Shown here in pieces: positions 28,051 through 36,921 of a stretch of DNA of 64,000 bases. The first letter of the stretch is position 1. The number at the start of each line of letters is the position of its first letter. The notes under the pieces were generated by a model. The model saw only the letters and a program-made list of their open reading frames with translations. It did not search any database and was not told where the DNA came from. The position numbers and the translations under genes are program-made. Origin of the DNA: Sphaeroforma sirkka (lineage: Eukaryota; Opisthokonta; Ichthyosporea; Ichthyophonida); contig LUCW03000005.1 in NCBI GenBank assembly GCA_001586965.3, positions 317,501 to 381,500 of the forward strand, written 5' to 3'.

Positions 28051-29263
28051 ATGTCACAACACGACGTCCCCACCTGCTTTATATGCATGGAGCCCGATAG
28101 CCCCGAGGCCATGCTCCTCATATTACACTGCTGCAAGCAGCGGGTGCACCAGCAGTGTCTGAAGATGAGCTGTCTGGACATTAGCTTTGAGGCCAACTTC
28201 AAGTGCCCCCACTGCCGCCACGTCATCGACAAGTCCGGCAGCCTCGAGGACCGCTGCCTGAGGGCGTCGTTTGGCTTCACTATCGAGGACGTGCACCGGG
28301 AGTCGTCCTCTCTGGACCCGCCGCTCTCCGCTCTCACCACCCACGTCACCGCACTCGCGCACAACGTCCGCCGACTCGCTGGCCTTCGCCTCCTGTGCCA
28401 CGTCGAGGTCACCTCCGTCCGGACGCAGGGCGAGCTCTACGCGGCCATCGAGGACTCCTACTACTGCCTCGAGTCGCTCACCATCAAGGGCACGCCCCTC
28501 ACGTGGGTGCCGTACATGCAGCACCTCAACACCCTTAGTCTGCAGAGCTGCGCGCTGACCAGCATCCCCGACCTGTCCGCGTTCCCTCTGCTTACGAATG
28601 TCGACCTCTCCCACAACAGCATCACCTCCACCGTGCACGCCGCCACCGGCTCTGTGAATGCTCTCATGGTCGAGGTCCTGGACCTCTCGTACAACCGCAT
28701 CACCGAGGTCGACCGCGAGTTCATGGGCTCAATACCCCTCGTCACCGAGCTGTCGCTCAACAACAACCCTATCGCCGGGGCTTTAGTGTTCCCGGCGGCG
28801 TGCATCGTCGAGAGCCTCGATATGACCGGGACCTCCGTCCAGGACCTCAGCAGTCTTGTCAACTGCAGAATGCTCAGCACCCTGAACCTCAAGGGGGTCA
28901 CCACGCTCAAGGACTGGTCGTTTGTCAACGAGATGGACATTCTGGACCTCGATGTTACAGGTACTAATGCGCCCACGCGGGTCAAGCGCACTCGGCGCCG
29001 GGCTCGCACCAGAGCCCGGCGATCGATCCCCAATCTCTACAACATGATGGTCCTGCGGCGCACGCTGGAGTTCTAGACTCTTTTTTTTTTTTGTCCCTCT
29101 TCTTTACATGTAGTGTGTCTGCACATGTAAAGAATTGTATTTCTCACCCACCCGCCTTTTGCCTCCAGACCCTGTCGACGTCACGAAAATCCAGATCCAC
29201 GAAATCATCGGGGACCTCGCTGAGTTGGACTCGGGTGATGAGGATATGGCCTTCAGCGTCTAG
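28051..29263 (+). CDS. RING-type zinc-finger plus leucine-rich-repeat protein, probably spliced
   Basis: MSQHDVPTCFICMEPDSPEAM opens a RING-like domain: CFIC near 9-12, then CCKQRVHQQC, SCLD and CPHC near 52-55. Residues about 140-305 are leucine-rich repeats (LESLTIKGTPLTWVPY, LNTLSLQSCALTSIPDLSAF, VEVLDLSYNRITEVD, VTELSLNNNP). The unspliced frame ends at 29076 with an Arg-rich tail. A phase-matched intron 28961-29168 would instead join LDLDVT to DPVDVTKIQIHEIIGDLAEL and end DMAFSV at 29263, touching the convergent gene. RING plus LRR suggests an E3 ubiquitin ligase that selects host targets; this is inference. Confidence 0.75.
28961..29168 (+). other. Candidate intron in the RING-LRR gene
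   Basis: 208 bp, donor GTACTA after GTTACAG, acceptor TTTTGCCTCCAG. A TTTCTCACCC motif lies about 20 bases before the acceptor, as in the intron at 8155-8264. The exon ends are phase-compatible (one base plus two bases gives GAC), and 29169-29263 has G/C-biased third positions. The left 115 bp are GC-rich and also open, so retention gives an alternative C-terminus. Confidence 0.5.
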
Positions 29264-29457
29264 TAGCCGTAGTCGTCGCCGTAGCCGTCGCCGTAGTCGT
29301 CGTCGTAGTCGTCGCCGTAGGACTCCTGATCGTACATGTCGTCACCGTACCCACCCCCATACTCGCCGTCGTCGCCACCCGCGAGCTCAATGTCATGCTC
29401 GCGCAGGATCTGATTAAATATCTGCGACAGGGTGTCTTCGACTCTGCGCATATCCAT
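29260..29457 (-). CDS. Small acidic Gly/Tyr/Asp-rich protein, 65 residues
   Basis: MDMRRVEDTLSQIFNQILREH forms a short amphipathic helix; the rest is Gly/Tyr/Asp repeats (GGGYGDDMYDQESYGDD, ending DDYGDGYGDDYGY). The DNA shows GCCGTAGTCGTC-type repetition. The stop overlaps the proposed stop of the RING-LRR gene. The start is followed upstream by an A/T-rich gap. The acidic tail could mimic DNA or bind basic partners; no family is recognised. Confidence 0.55.
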   Translation of the reverse strand: MDMRRVEDTLSQIFNQILREHDIELAGGDDGEYGGGYGDDMYDQESYGDDYDDDYGDGYGDDYGY

Positions 29458-29512
29458 AGCTTGTCTTTTTACGTTTCCGGTTTATTAGCAACGTAAAAAA
29501 AAATAAAAAAAA

Positions 29513-30259
29513 TCACTCACAGTGGAAAAATGTCCGGACAATTGTCATGTATACCAAGAACCGGGCGACCACAAAGAGCGCCATGTTGAGCCGCAGGCGA
29601 TAGGTGTGGAGACGTCCTGGCATGCGGCTCATTGTCCCCAGGGTGTACAGGAGTAGCGGTCGGCTGTGCGTGATTGTCCAGTACAGGGAGAAGAGACGCA
29701 CCGTGCGGTCGCCCACCCGACCGAGGGCCCGTCTGGTGAGGTGCACGTTGCGCGCGTACACGCTGGCCCCAAACACGGTTGCATTGCAGCACACCGTGTC
29801 CAGCTGCCCGCCGAACCGCTCCACAAACAGCCTCTGGTGCGGGGTCTGCGGGACGCCGATCCGGCGCCACTTGCTACGCATCGCCCGCAGTGCGTGCCGC
29901 GAGTCGGTTATCTGCAGGGCAATCTCTACCCCGAGACCCCGCATGCTGAGCAGCGCCGCCACGAGGACGGCGCTGCGCCCGTGGCCACCGCGGCAGTGGA
30001 CAAAGCACGCCTTGCCCGAGGCCAGCAGCAGGTTGACCGTATGGGCCATGGCGGTGAACGACACGGCGTCGCGGGGGTACTTCGCATCGGCAATCTCAAA
30101 GTATAGGCCGTGGGGCGCCCGGTAGTCTGTGGTTGGGGTGTGGTCCGACATGTCGATGACGTACTCGACGTTTCTACCGTCCACTAGTCGGTCGACATCG
30201 GCTTGTGTGGGGTACTGCCCAAAATACAGGGGGGCATTGACCACCTTGCTGAAGCGCAT
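29513..30259 (-). CDS. Dual-specificity/tyrosine phosphatase-like protein
   Basis: From the ATG at 30259 (MRFSKVVNAPLYFGQYPTQ) the protein has about 248 residues. The PTP loop is complete: HCRGGHGRS near residue 90 fits HCx5RS, and VIDMSDHTPTTDY upstream supplies the WPD-type general-acid region. The C-terminal 100 residues are basic and partly hydrophobic (MALFVVARFLVYMTIVRTFFHCE), suggesting membrane association. Viral phosphatases such as poxvirus VH1 dephosphorylate host signalling or virion proteins. An alternative ATG at 30286 would add nine residues. Confidence 0.8.
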   Translation of the reverse strand: MRFSKVVNAPLYFGQYPTQADVDRLVDGRNVEYVIDMSDHTPTTDYRAPHGLYFEIADAKYPRDAVSFTAMAHTVNLLLASGKACFVHCRGGHGRSAVLVAALLSMRGLGVEIALQITDSRHALRAMRSKWRRIGVPQTPHQRLFVERFGGQLDTVCCNATVFGASVYARNVHLTRRALGRVGDRTVRLFSLYWTITHSRPLLLYTLGTMSRMPGRLHTYRLRLNMALFVVARFLVYMTIVRTFFHCE

Positions 30260-30298
30260 AGTTTGTTTTCTAGATGGAAACACCACAAGCGGCTTTCC

Positions 30299-30685
30299 CT
30301 AGTTCAAGAGCTGCTTCCAGGTGTCGCGGTTGCGCGAGTTGATGAGGAGCATGGACATTGGGGAATTGTCGACCACGTGTGCGGGGGTCGCGGCACCGGC
30401 GGTCGTGGCGCCGGGTGTGGCACCAGCGGGGGTTGGCGGCGGCCCCGCCGTGTACGCAGGGAGGGGCGTTGCTGTATATGCGTAGTTGCGGGGCCTGGTC
30501 GGATACGTGTCCGCAGCGGGGGTGACGGCGCTGCCTGAGCTGTAGTAGTCGTCAAACAGGTCCGTGTACTCCGGTCCAGCATACCGCGCGGGCTGCAGGG
30601 CCTCGTACTCGCCCAGCCGCGAACGGACGAGCGCGCTTGCCGTAGATGCCCGCGAGAAGTCGTCGTTTTTTGTCACGTACGGCAT
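30299..30685 (-). CDS. Unknown Ala/Pro/Thr-rich small protein, 128 residues
   Basis: MPYVTKNDDFSRASTASALV begins a short charged N-terminus; the middle has DLFDDYYSSGSAV, then a Pro/Ala/Thr-rich linker (PLPAYTAGPPPTPAGATPG). The C-terminal SPMSMLLINSRNRDTWKQLL looks like a conserved amphipathic end. It lies in series with PCNA and the phosphatase on the minus strand. No family is recognised. Confidence 0.6.
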   Translation of the reverse strand: MPYVTKNDDFSRASTASALVRSRLGEYEALQPARYAGPEYTDLFDDYYSSGSAVTPAADTYPTRPRNYAYTATPLPAYTAGPPPTPAGATPGATTAGAATPAHVVDNSPMSMLLINSRNRDTWKQLLN

Positions 30686-30745
30686 CCTTTTTTTTTTGTT
30701 GGTTTAATTTATACTTGGGCATAAAAAAAATTAGATTAAAAAAAA

Positions 30746-31588
30746 TCACTCGCACTGTTCACGGGCCAGGATGCTGCGGGACTTGCAGTACACAATCAAA
30801 GTACCAAGGGACCCAACTGATGTTTTGAACTTGATGGGCAGGTTGTTGGCATAGTACAGCGACAGGGATGACGAGAGGGAGCTGATCTTGCTGATGGACG
30901 TAAACTGCGAGTTCTCGAACTCGTCGCTGTACACGGGGCGGGCCGCAATCTCCGAGAGCTCGTCGCTGTCCTCCTCGCCAAAGTAGAAGGTCTTGAAAAA
31001 GACATTCTCCACGCTGCTCTTAAACTCAATAAGCCGCGACGTGCCCGTGACGCTGATGAGCTTGGTGATGGACCCGAGGTCCTTGACCACCTTCAGGAAC
31101 TCGTTGCTCTTGATGATCACGGGCCGGCCATAGCCCTCAATCATGGGGATGTCCTTGAGCTGCAGGATCTGGTTCCTGATCTGGGCGCTCGCGACCTTGG
31201 ACTTGCACTTGGTGTAAATGTTAATGTCCAGGAACTCGCGGGACGACTTGAGGATAAAGAACTCGACCGTGTCCCGCTTCTTGCACGTCTTCATGACCCT
31301 CGCAAAGTGCCTTGTCGCAATGCCGATCCTAAAGTTGCTCTCGCCCTCGTCGAGGTTGAGCTTGTATGTCTGGAAGCTATCGGCGTCCAGGTCGAGCGCA
31401 AAACAGATCTTGCGCTGCCTGTCCACACTGCTCATTGTGATGCCCTTGTTACTGACAACCAGGTTGCACTCCTTAATGTTGAGCGCAAACAGCTCCGACA
31501 GAAGTCGGAAGCAAAACCCGTCCTCGGTTTTGGCCTTGAACAGGATATCGCTCTTATCGGGCGGTGTGGGTGCTATTGTGAGCGACAT
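30746..31588 (-). CDS. PCNA-like sliding clamp
   Basis: From MSLTIAPTPPDKSDILFKAK at 31588 the protein has about 281 residues; an upstream ATG at 31648 would add 20. PCNA-like features are the GFCFRLLSELFALNIKECNLVV start of domain 1, KGITMSSVDRQRKICFALDL (the M-x-x-x-D strand), FRIGIATRHFARVMKTCKKRDTV, and a second domain ending SSLSSSLSLYYANNLPIKFKTSVGSLGTLIVYC. PCNA is usually about 260 residues and trimeric around DNA. It probably tethers the polymerase at 50884 and the FEN1-like nuclease. It is diverged, so the call rests on pattern order. Confidence 0.65.
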   Translation of the reverse strand: MSLTIAPTPPDKSDILFKAKTEDGFCFRLLSELFALNIKECNLVVSNKGITMSSVDRQRKICFALDLDADSFQTYKLNLDEGESNFRIGIATRHFARVMKTCKKRDTVEFFILKSSREFLDINIYTKCKSKVASAQIRNQILQLKDIPMIEGYGRPVIIKSNEFLKVVKDLGSITKLISVTGTSRLIEFKSSVENVFFKTFYFGEEDSDELSEIAARPVYSDEFENSQFTSISKISSLSSSLSLYYANNLPIKFKTSVGSLGTLIVYCKSRSILAREQCE

Positions 31589-31651
31589 TGTGTGTAATTT
31601 TACATTGGGGACTATAGCCCTTAACCAATTAACAGATATTTTATTCATGTT

Positions 31652-32557
31652 CTAGCACGTTTCAACACCGGCCCCAGGTCGTCCCCAGGCCCTCGCTTCT
31701 CGGTCACGGGGGGCTCCGCGGCAACGGCCGTCGGCTCCAGCACACTTGGTGGCCACCACCACGGCCTCGTCTTCCTTGGTGGCGGCGACATGGTCGTCGC
31801 GGACCCAGTTCTCCACATGGCGGTGCATCATGAGTGTCCTGACTTCGTCCGTCATATCGGCGATCGGGGAGAACTGGTATGTCTCCTGGTCCGGGTGCAG
31901 CACCACCAGCGCCAGCTCAACGACCTTCTTACCGTAGGCGCGCTCGACCATGTACTTGTACGTGTTGAGCTGCAGCGAGTAGTGGAAGAACTTGCAGTCC
32001 AGCACGTGCTCGAGGCCCTCGAGGTGGCTGTACTTCCGGAACGCCGGCGTCGGCGTCACGTCCTTGCACCGCTTCCAGTCGTAGATGAGCAGGTCCCCGT
32101 CCGCGTTCTCAAAGACCATGTCGATGGAGCCCGCCAGGTTGTCGGGCTCGCTAAACACGCGCCACTCGGAGCGGTAGGGGGTGAGGTGCTTGAAGTCCGC
32201 GTGGAACTTGAGGAAGAGCGCCTGCTCGGGCGTGCCCTCAAAGTCGATGGTCGGCTCGTTGTTGTAGAAGAGCTCAATATTATCATGCATCTTGGTCCCG
32301 GCCTCGGACGCCTCCTTGCCCTTGGCGGCCCACTCGGCCATGATCTCCTCGTTGGTGCGCTTGCCGTACTTGGCCATGCGACGGCTCTTATTCATTCGGT
32401 TCAGGATCCGCTCTCCGTCAAAAACCTCAAAGGCCTTGTGGACGAACCCCGTCACCGACAGGGGCACGGGCTCGTCGTCCACGTAGTACGTGTGGGTGTC
32501 CTCCACAAAGCGGATGCGCGCATCGCGCGGGTGGGCATTGGTCTCCTCGAGATACAT
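31652..32557 (-). CDS. RecB/Cas4-like PD-(D/E)XK exonuclease
   Basis: 301 residues starting MYLEETNAHPRDARIRF. The nuclease core is visible: GTKMHDNIELFYNN near 90, SEWRVFSEPDNLAGSIDMVFENADGDLLIYDWKRCKD (D of GSID, then D-x-K in YDWKR), and HYSLQLNTYKYMVERAYG (the Q-x3-Y motif of RecB-type nucleases). Such enzymes occur in many NCLDVs and may process DNA ends in recombination or replication. The C-terminal 50 residues are basic and less conserved. It lies next to PCNA, which fits a replication cluster. Confidence 0.82.
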   Translation of the reverse strand: MYLEETNAHPRDARIRFVEDTHTYYVDDEPVPLSVTGFVHKAFEVFDGERILNRMNKSRRMAKYGKRTNEEIMAEWAAKGKEASEAGTKMHDNIELFYNNEPTIDFEGTPEQALFLKFHADFKHLTPYRSEWRVFSEPDNLAGSIDMVFENADGDLLIYDWKRCKDVTPTPAFRKYSHLEGLEHVLDCKFFHYSLQLNTYKYMVERAYGKKVVELALVVLHPDQETYQFSPIADMTDEVRTLMMHRHVENWVRDDHVAATKEDEAVVVATKCAGADGRCRGAPRDREARAWGRPGAGVETC

Positions 32558-32640
32558 TTGGGCAAGCGTTGATGTGATACTTGTATGTGTAGTTTAAAAG
32601 TGATTCGGGATTTGGTTTTTTGTGCGCTTATATACTGGCA

Positions 32641-34110
32641 CTAGTACCGTTCCGATCGCCCCTCGCCCCCTTTGCTCTTTTTCATGTACATGTACACCAA
32701 CACACCCACTACCAGCAGGGCCACTACACCAATCCCCACATACAACAGCGTGCTGTTACCCCCACCGGACTCGGCGGGCGGCACGGCGGCGGTTGTGGTC
32801 TCCTCCTTTTTCTTCTTCTTGTCCTCGGCCTCATCTTCGTCATCGTCGTCGTCATCGTCCTCGTCCTCGCTGCTATCTATGTCATCAGCCGCGTCCCCGC
32901 CAGTGCTTGCGTTCGTATCGGTATTGGTGTCGGTGTTTGTGTTGGTATTCGTATTGGTGTTGGTATTGGTATTGGTATTGGTATTGGTGTTGGTGCTACT
33001 ACCGTCGATATTGGTGTAGTCGGTCGATGTGTAGTCTACAGTCGAGTTGTCGGTGGTGGACGAAATGTATGTGTTGTTCACCGATGTCCCCAGGGAGCTG
33101 TCGGCGGGGACGGGCACACCCACATAGACTATCTGAGGCTGCGCGCCATCGCCCTGTGTCTGGGGCATGGGGGTGTGGTACACCTGCACGATGACGGTCT
33201 GGCCGGCGGCGTTCTTGCCCTTTACATTTTCACCCTTGTCTGGCGTGGCGGGTTCTTTTCCCTTGCCGTTGGTCGTGGTCGTCGTGGTCGTCGTGGTCGT
33301 CGTGGTGACCTCGGGGTTGTAGGTGATGGTGGTATCGGGAACGGACTGTGGGGGAGGCGGCTCCTTGCCTATGAGTTTGGTGTGTAGCAGGATACTCTGG
33401 GGATCGGAAATGGAAGTCGACGACGACGACAGGGTCGCCAGCGACACCTGGTGCACCACCGTGTACTTGGATGATTTCTCTCGGTGAATGCCAATCTTGG
33501 GGTAGATGGCGGTGTAGTTGTTCTTCCAGAGCGCGACGTTGGACACGGTCTTGGCAAACACAATGTTGTTGCTGGTATCAAAGATTGTCAGAGTCAAGAC
33601 ACCACTGGTACTGGGGTTGCCCGTGATGCGCACGACGTGCATGTTGGCCTTGAATATGTCGAGGGCCCCAACCAGCATTTCGGGGAACAGGTTCGCGGGA
33701 CTGGTAAAGGTCACTAGGTGCGACTTGACGTTGAGCGCGGCGAGGGGCAGGTCGCCGACCTCCTTGCCAAGGCCATTGGGGACCAGGCGGATGAGCTCGT
33801 AGCGACCCGCGGTCGCGTTGGACACGTTGACGCCCAGCTTGAGGCTGACGTTCAGCGAGAAGGGCGAGTTCTGCGTGTACACCATTGACGAGGCCGTTGT
33901 AGTCTGTGCGCTGACCTCGGCGCTCTCGAACTCGACCACGTTGCCGGTTGCGAGAGACCGGTCGAAGCCCCGGTTGCGGTTGGAGTTGGGCTGTAGGGCA
34001 ATCTCCAGCGTTCCGTCCTGGGAGACATGTGCATCGGCGCTGTTGGCCAGCAGCTGGTTGGCAACGACCTCACCGACGGGGTTCGTGGACGCGGTAAAGT
34101 CAATATTCAT
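32641..34110 (-). CDS. Tail-anchored surface protein with acidic, Asn/Thr-rich stalk, 489 residues
   Basis: MNIDFTASTNPVGEVVANQLL starts a beta-rich ectodomain of about 260 residues. It is followed by a Thr-run, then a stalk of about 20 NT pairs (from GTATTG repeats in the DNA), an Asp/Glu-run and a Lys-run. A single membrane span (LLYVGIGVVALLVVGVLVYMYM) lies near the end, then KKSKGGEGRSERY. The same architecture recurs in the gene at 62718: beta domain, acidic run, span, KKK-x-RY end. It is probably an envelope protein. The stalk length should be unstable because of the simple repeats. Confidence 0.7.
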   Translation of the reverse strand: MNIDFTASTNPVGEVVANQLLANSADAHVSQDGTLEIALQPNSNRNRGFDRSLATGNVVEFESAEVSAQTTTASSMVYTQNSPFSLNVSLKLGVNVSNATAGRYELIRLVPNGLGKEVGDLPLAALNVKSHLVTFTSPANLFPEMLVGALDIFKANMHVVRITGNPSTSGVLTLTIFDTSNNIVFAKTVSNVALWKNNYTAIYPKIGIHREKSSKYTVVHQVSLATLSSSSTSISDPQSILLHTKLIGKEPPPPQSVPDTTITYNPEVTTTTTTTTTTTTNGKGKEPATPDKGENVKGKNAAGQTVIVQVYHTPMPQTQGDGAQPQIVYVGVPVPADSSLGTSVNNTYISSTTDNSTVDYTSTDYTNIDGSSTNTNTNTNTNTNTNTNTNTNTDTNTDTNASTGGDAADDIDSSEDEDDDDDDDEDEAEDKKKKKEETTTAAVPPAESGGGNSTLLYVGIGVVALLVVGVLVYMYMKKSKGGEGRSERY

Positions 34111-34185
34111 CCTGGGTACGAGTCGTTTTTGGGTACTTGTTTATCGACCTTAACTAAAAAAAAAAAATATAAAAAAACAACATTA

Positions 34186-36478
34186 ATGAAAAGAATGAGT
34201 TCAGAGTCGTCCCTGCACACGCCAAATCCTACAAATGCGCACCTCGATCCGGGGATCGGGGCATCGCAAGACGGGACTGCTATCGAGAATGACCTTGCAA
34301 ATGCGCCCCCCGATTCAGGGATCAGTAGTGGGGCATCGCAAGACATGACAAGTAGAGGGAATGGCCTTGCAAACGCGCTCCCGGATTTTAGTCGTGAAGC
34401 ATCGTCAGACACCACCACAGAGTCAGAGGCGTCCTTGCACACACTAAATACATCGAATGCCCTTGCACCCGCTAGGGACACCCCGTACAATTGGGGGGAG
34501 GGTATCCTACCCAGAATCCACACACAGCGGGCCAACCCGCCCCAACCAAGGGCAACCGGCCCAATATTCAACGGCTTTGACCCGAGTGGAACACCCACGG
34601 ACGCAGATGAAGGAGAAGATGCGTTTTTGAACGGGGTTCTGAATCAAACGAATGCTGATGCACACGAAGATTTTGTTCTGCCGCCATTTGGGGGCACAAA
34701 TGAACATACACCATTTGGAGAAGCCCCGTTCTATCCTCTGTACAACAGAGGGTTTTCACCTTTGGGGGCGGATAGGACACCCAGAGAAACCCCATACAGC
34801 TTACCACCGTTAAACGCGGCACCTGATACTCAAGGCCCCCATACTTGGGCGCACCTCCCCTGACAACAGGTTTTCACCTTTGGGGTGGATAGGACACCCA
34901 GAGAAACCCCATACAACTTACCACCGTTAAACGCGGCACCTGATACTCTCAAGGCCCCATACTTGGGGGCGCACCTCCCCTGACAACAGGTTTTCACCTT
35001 TTGGGGGTGGATAGGACACCCAGAGAAACCCCATACAGCTTACCACCGTTAAACGCGGCACCTGATACTCAAGGCCCCCCATACTTGGGCGCACCCTCCC
35101 CTGACAACAGGTTTTCACCTTTGGGGTGGATAGGACACCCAGAGAAACCCCATACAGCTTACCACCGTTAAACGCGGCACCTGATACTCCAAGGCCCCCA
35201 TACTTGGGCGCACCCTCCCCTGACAACAGGTTTTCACCTTTGGGGGTGGATAGGACACCCAGAGAAACCCCATACAGCTTACCACCGTTAAACGCGGCAC
35301 CTGATACTCCAAGGCCCCCATACTTGGGCGCACCCTCCCCTGACAACAGGTTTTCACCTTTGGGGGCGGATAGGACACCCAGAGAAACCCCATACAGCTT
35401 GCCACCGTTAAACGCGGCACCTGATACTCCATTAAGGTCACCATCCTTGGGTGCGGATAGGACACCTTTGGGTGCGGGTGGAAGCCCCGACCCCGTCGTC
35501 AATCCTGCAGACATACAGACCGCCCCTCCACTCTTTAGGGAGGGCTCGGATATCTCAATTATACACTGCCCGTCGCTGCCCGCACGCATCGACATTCTCT
35601 CCCGGGGCTTGCACATAACAAATGCCCTGGTTGTGTTTCCCCACATAGAGGACCGGGAAGTGGTCAATTTAGACACCAACGTCAACACACTTGTCCTCCG
35701 CGATTACGTGGCAACACCCACGCCCTCCCAGACACATCTGCCCCTTGTGGTTTGGAACGCCGACATGCTGCCACTAGAGTTTCTCCCACCCAGAGACAAC
35801 GAAGGCCCACCGCCGCCCACCGACAACGGCTCCTGGATGCAGAATGCACACCTAGGTGCAAGGGGCTTCGATATCGCGGCGCTAAGCTCGAGCCCCAGGC
35901 TCACCTTCCTCGTCACCGGCGATGCCGCCATGGCCCGTCTCGCCCTCCGCTACCCGGAAGCCCGCGTCTCCCGGGCGGGATTTGTCTCCCATCAGCTCCC
36001 TACCGTCGCCCAGTTCCGGCTCCCCATGCTGTCCGCCGGCCTCGCACTGGGTCGCTCCTCGCAGTACATTGCCCTGCAGATCGACACTGTGCACACACTA
36101 GTCCGCTTCTTGAGGAGCAAGCCCGCCACCTACTCCGCCCAGTCCCATTTCGACCTCCTGTACAAGGACAAACACATGTACATTGAGAAATCCCTATATG
36201 CATCTCTGACCACCAGGCACGGCTTCACCCTAAATGAACACGTCACGCAGAGCGATACACTCCCCTATGGCATCGGCCACGTTGTCTTTACACCGCGCGA
36301 CGGGACCGTATCCCCGACCCACATCCACGTGATCGCCCTCGGCTATCGGCGCAGCCCAATGACGTACATTCTCCCAGAGACTATCGTTGAAATGCGCCTG
36401 CCGTCCACCACCCCCACTGGCGATGCCCTGAATGAAATCATGCCGTTCCTACCCTATCATACGAGCGTGTACATTTAA
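34186..36478 (+). CDS. Repeat-array gene of unknown function, frame split
   Basis: The start MKRMSSESSLHTPNPTNAHLD leads to a hydrophilic region with two diverged repeats (ASQDGT/ASQDMTS). A six-copy DNA array follows, encoding TPRETPYSLPPLNAAPDTP and YLGAPSPDNRFSPLG. After it comes a well-behaved C-terminal domain of about 320 residues (SIIHCPSLPARIDIL, LVVWNADMLPLEFLPPRDN, ALRYPEARVSRAGFVSHQLP, LYKDKHMYIEKSLYASL, ending FLPYHTSVYI). I do not recognise that domain. Inside the array the copies differ by one or two bases in G/C runs, so the frame is interrupted several times. It may be an error, a decayed gene, or a length-variable locus. Confidence 0.55.
34751..35435 (+). repeat. Tandem repeat, about 120 bp, six copies
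   Basis: Copies begin with GGTTTTCACCTTT at 34751, 34869, 34989, 35110, 35229 and 35349, so the period is 118-121 bp. They are nearly identical outside the GGGG runs. The first and last two copies carry GGGGGCGGATAGG or GGGGGTGGATAGG, the others have fewer or extra G. The array lies within the gene at 34186-36478. Confidence 0.9.
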
Positions 36479-36541
36479 TTTTTTTATTTTTTATTTTTCT
36501 TTTTACCCTCTACAAAACAGGCTACTTTCCCCCCTCTACCA

Positions 36542-36910
36542 ATGTTCATTGCTGGCACGACGGGCTCGGCGCCCATTGAAATCGACGACCCCAGCGCCTT
36601 TGCCGCTCTGGTGGACTTTGGGTTCCACTCTGACGCCATGATCCCGGTCCCACTCTCGCAGTCCAGCCTCCGCTTTGTTGCCGACACCCACTGCGACAAG
36701 GTCTTTGCACCCTCCCTGGCTCTGATGCGCGACGCCACGCTAGTGGACGGGCTTTGCGCCCTCGACTTTCTCGGCTACACGGGTGACAGGCACCACCTGG
36801 CGGTCGCAGAGTTTGTGGACCGGGTGACGCAGAGACCGGCTGCCATGGCAGCCGTGGTCGAGGCCAACCTCGACTTGCTCCGAAAAGACCTTAAAACACA
36901 CACCCACTAA
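36542..36910 (+). CDS. Unknown protein, 122 residues
   Basis: MFIAGTTGSAPIEIDDPSAF is followed by a compact helical protein: LSQSSLRFVADTHCDKVF, then LVDGLCALDFLGYTGDRHHLAVAEFVDRV. The pattern of a short loop with PVPL followed by helices and ALDFLGY is faintly like the Skp1/BTB fold, but this is weak. It is followed 11 bases later by a membrane-protein gene on the same strand, suggesting co-regulation. Confidence 0.55.
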   Translation: MFIAGTTGSAPIEIDDPSAFAALVDFGFHSDAMIPVPLSQSSLRFVADTHCDKVFAPSLALMRDATLVDGLCALDFLGYTGDRHHLAVAEFVDRVTQRPAAMAAVVEANLDLLRKDLKTHTH

Positions 36911-36921
36911 CCAAAAAGACC

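Noticed and set aside
34186-34863. Short independent gene ending within the repeat array
   Set aside because: Its end lies inside a repeat unit whose other copies continue in frame with the downstream domain, so it is more likely the front part of one gene.
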